Shown here: piece after piece, positions 5,682 through 6,475 of the stretch
Layout: each line of letters begins with the position of its first letter
Numbering within the stretch: position 1 is the stretch's first letter
Origin: Lachnospiraceae bacterium
Lineage (GTDB): Bacteria; Bacillota; Clostridia; Lachnospirales; Lachnospiraceae
Direction: 5' to 3'
DNA: 6,475 nt
Assembly (NCBI GenBank): GCA_017475845.1
Contig: JAFVEU010000207.1
Span: 1-6,475 of the forward strand
Notes under the pieces: generated by a model
Told to the model about the DNA's origin: nothing
The model's input: only the letters and a program-made list of their open reading frames with translations
The model's database searches: none
Program-made: the position numbers and the translations under genes

Positions 5682-5717
5682 CCGCCCCGGTCTGCCAACT
5701 TGGACGGCTATTTCTTT
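5677..5717 (+). terminator. Hairpin over the toxin stop codon, possibly bidirectional terminator
   Basis: AATAGCCG (5677-5684) pairs perfectly with CGGCTATT (5705-5712); two further C-G pairs follow across one mismatch. TTTCTTT follows on the plus strand. The stop codon TAG lies inside the left arm. The loop side contains CGGTCTG (5688-5694), complementary to CAGACCG (5736-5742) in the next hairpin, so the two structures can be exchanged. Confidence 0.6.
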
Positions 5718-5719
5718 AG

Positions 5720-5728
5720 TCTGATTCG
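5720..5728 (+). repeat. Direct repeat copy 2 (3' tail)
   Basis: TCTGATTCG, identical to the leader copy at 5453-5461, about 267 bases apart, both inside the predicted toxin transcript. It lies between the two hairpins and inside the predicted antisense RNA. Confidence 0.7.
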
Positions 5729-5729
5729 A

Positions 5730-5763
5730 GGAGGCCAGACCGTTGCCGGTGGCATCCTTTTTT
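5730..5763 (+). terminator. Rho-independent terminator of the toxin transcript
   Basis: GGAGGCCA (5730-5737) pairs with TGGCATCC (5750-5757), seven of eight pairs. An inner CCG/CGG stem caps a TTGC loop. Six T residues follow at once (5758-5763). It is the clearest intrinsic terminator in the window. Its left arm and inner part overlap the sequence that can instead pair with the leader at 5441-5455. Confidence 0.8.
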
Positions 5764-5773
5764 ATCTGTCTAA

Positions 5774-5802
5774 ATACTACCATGAACCCAGATTTCTGTC
5801 AA
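5774..5802 (-). promoter_or_regulatory. Promoter of the predicted antisense RNA
   Basis: On the minus strand a perfect TTGACA (5797-5802) is followed after exactly 17 bases by TAGTAT (5774-5779, four of six). The -10 is preceded by TGG, making it an extended type. It points towards the toxin-like gene and no gene on this strand begins after it, which supports a short antisense RNA. Confidence 0.72.
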
Positions 5803-6107
5803 ATTCCATAGTTTATTGAAACCCGCTTAAAATCGATAAATCGCATATTTCCGTCCCCTTCTTGTATGTAACCATAACCCTGTAGTTAGCTCTCCGATTC
5901 CCACCGTTACCGTAATTTCTGCTTTTGCGTTTCCTCCGTCATTTCCCGCGGGCTCATTGCCGTTTCAAATAAAACATCCGGGAGGTTAAAAAAGTACAAA
6001 AGACTGACAAATCTCTGCATGGAGAATGTGAAACGTTTCGCTTATGCTTATACCATACTTTATCCATGCTGCTTTAACGGCGTGGAGCCTTGATCGGGGG
6101 AAAGGCC
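5803..6107. other. Intergenic region without a convincing gene
   Basis: No frame has a credible start, ribosome site and length. Several short frames are open on the minus strand over about 5815-5960, among them one without a start codon ending TGLWLHTRRGRKYAIYRF. This could be a decayed gene or chance. A plus-strand frame of 24 residues (from the ATG at 6019) has no ribosome site. The first third is AT-rich. The recognisable signal is the LacI-type palindrome at 6030-6039 before the sugar permease. Confidence 0.55.
6027..6042 (+). promoter_or_regulatory. LacI/GalR-family operator-like palindrome
   Basis: GAAACGTTTC (6030-6039) is a perfect palindrome around a central CG; the flanks G-T and G-C extend it imperfectly. 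Central-CG palindromes of this kind are bound by LacI/GalR-family repressors that control sugar uptake genes. It lies 68 bases before the sugar permease start. It fits the CcpA cre consensus poorly, so a local sugar-responsive repressor is more likely. No clear promoter hexamer pair was found beside it. Confidence 0.5.
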
Positions 6108-6475
6108 ATGCAGAAATCAAAAGTCTATCCGTGGTACTTTGCAATAGTTTCAGTACTTATCTATACCGTGTTAAGCGTCATCCCGGGACTTCTGGGTATA
6201 GGCTACAGTTTTACGGACTGGTCGGCATATTCTCCTTATATCAATTTCGTAGGATTTAAGAACTTCATTGCCGTTTTTTCAGGTGAAAACGATTATATAA
6301 AGTACATCACCAACACCTTATGGTTCACCGTAGTGACGACAACGGCGAAGACCTTTTTAGGGCTGCTTTTTGCAGTGGCCTTAAGCCGGAATATTAAGAT
6401 AAAGAATTTCCACCGGGGAATGCTCTATATGCCTTCGGTCCTGCCTATCCTTGTAACAGGCCTGGTTTTCAAATC
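6108..6475 (+). CDS. Sugar ABC transporter permease, MalF/UgpA type, N-terminal part (cut by window edge)
   Basis: This is one of two channel subunits of a carbohydrate ABC importer (CUT1 type). The 122 visible residues show an N-terminal span at about 10-33, the family signature GYSFTDW (32-38) and FVGFKNF (48-54), the second span at about 70-92 and the LSRNIKIKNFHRGMLYMPSVLP region (from 92; quoted here in part) that leads into the transport core. About 60% of a normal 290-residue protein is outside the window, including the EAA loop. The ATG at 6108-6110 is preceded by GGGGG at seven bases and AAAGG closer in. The partner permease is expected downstream. No binding protein gene stands directly upstream. 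A LacI-type palindrome lies 68 bases before the start and probably controls the gene. Confidence 0.9.
   Translation, partial: MQKSKVYPWYFAIVSVLIYTVLSVIPGLLGIGYSFTDWSAYSPYINFVGFKNFIAVFSGENDYIKYITNTLWFTVVTTTAKTFLGLLFAVALSRNIKIKNFHRGMLYMPSVLPILVTGLVFK

Larger units (their letters stand above)
5665..5768 (-). ncRNA. Predicted antisense antitoxin RNA (RNA II-like)
   Basis: Transcription from the minus-strand promoter at 5774-5802 would begin near 5768 and run back through both hairpins into the 3' end of the toxin-like gene. It would be fully complementary to the toxin mRNA tail. Through the TCTGATTCG repeat, and less exactly through GGTG-CA-CC-TTTT (5410-5422 and 5748-5763), it would also pair with the leader. 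The end is uncertain: the stem at 5677-5712 can fold on this strand too, followed by a mixed U-containing stretch (CCTGTTCATTCTT), so termination near 5665 is an estimate. Confidence 0.6.

Noticed and set aside
6044..6259. Plus-strand frame of 71 codons at the sugar permease
   Set aside because: It overlaps the permease in another frame and has no ribosome site; the permease frame carries family motifs.
1..6475. CRISPR array, tRNA, rRNA or insertion sequence
   Set aside because: No regularly spaced repeats, no cloverleaf or rRNA-like stretch, and no transposase or terminal inverted repeats with target duplications were seen.

Overview
The window (about 6.5 kb, moderate G+C, strong AAGGAG-type ribosome binding sites, sigma-A-like promoters) looks like a chromosomal segment from a Clostridia-type Firmicute, most likely a Lachnospiraceae relative. 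This is an inference from gene families, signals and codon style, not from a marker gene.

Layout. Positions 1-5344 read leftwards (minus strand) as one tightly packed series. A sigma-A promoter (5316-5344) starts a message with a 5' hairpin. It is followed by a polar amino-acid ABC importer: lipoprotein binding protein (4472-5260), membrane permease (3799-4449) and ATPase (2951-3709). One base after the ATPase comes a polytopic ArsP_2/DUF2899-type putative metal exporter (2026-2949). After 89 bases come a 512-residue lipoprotein with an acidic linker and a carboxypeptidase-regulatory-like beta domain (398-1936), and the start of a membrane-anchored acidic-stalk protein cut by the left edge (1-380). 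The gap between permease and ATPase carries three consecutive hairpins. The last one overlaps the ATPase ribosome binding site.

Positions 5372-5802 hold the most interesting unit: a compact module with the architecture of a type I toxin-antitoxin locus. A plus-strand extended -10 promoter, a roughly 130-base structured leader, a 41-residue single-span membrane peptide (5556-5681) and two hairpins lie in a row. A consensus minus-strand promoter (5774-5802) downstream would make an antisense RNA through the 3' part. A direct repeat (5453-5461 and 5720-5728) would let that antisense RNA also pair with the distant leader. A 15-base inverted repeat (5441-5455 with 5729-5743) would let the toxin mRNA close 5' to 3'. 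An open leader frame (5411-5572) overlaps the toxin start.

From about 5803 to 6107 I see no convincing gene. There is a LacI-family-type palindrome at 6030-6039. At 6108 a MalF/UgpA-type sugar ABC permease begins on the plus strand and runs off the right edge.
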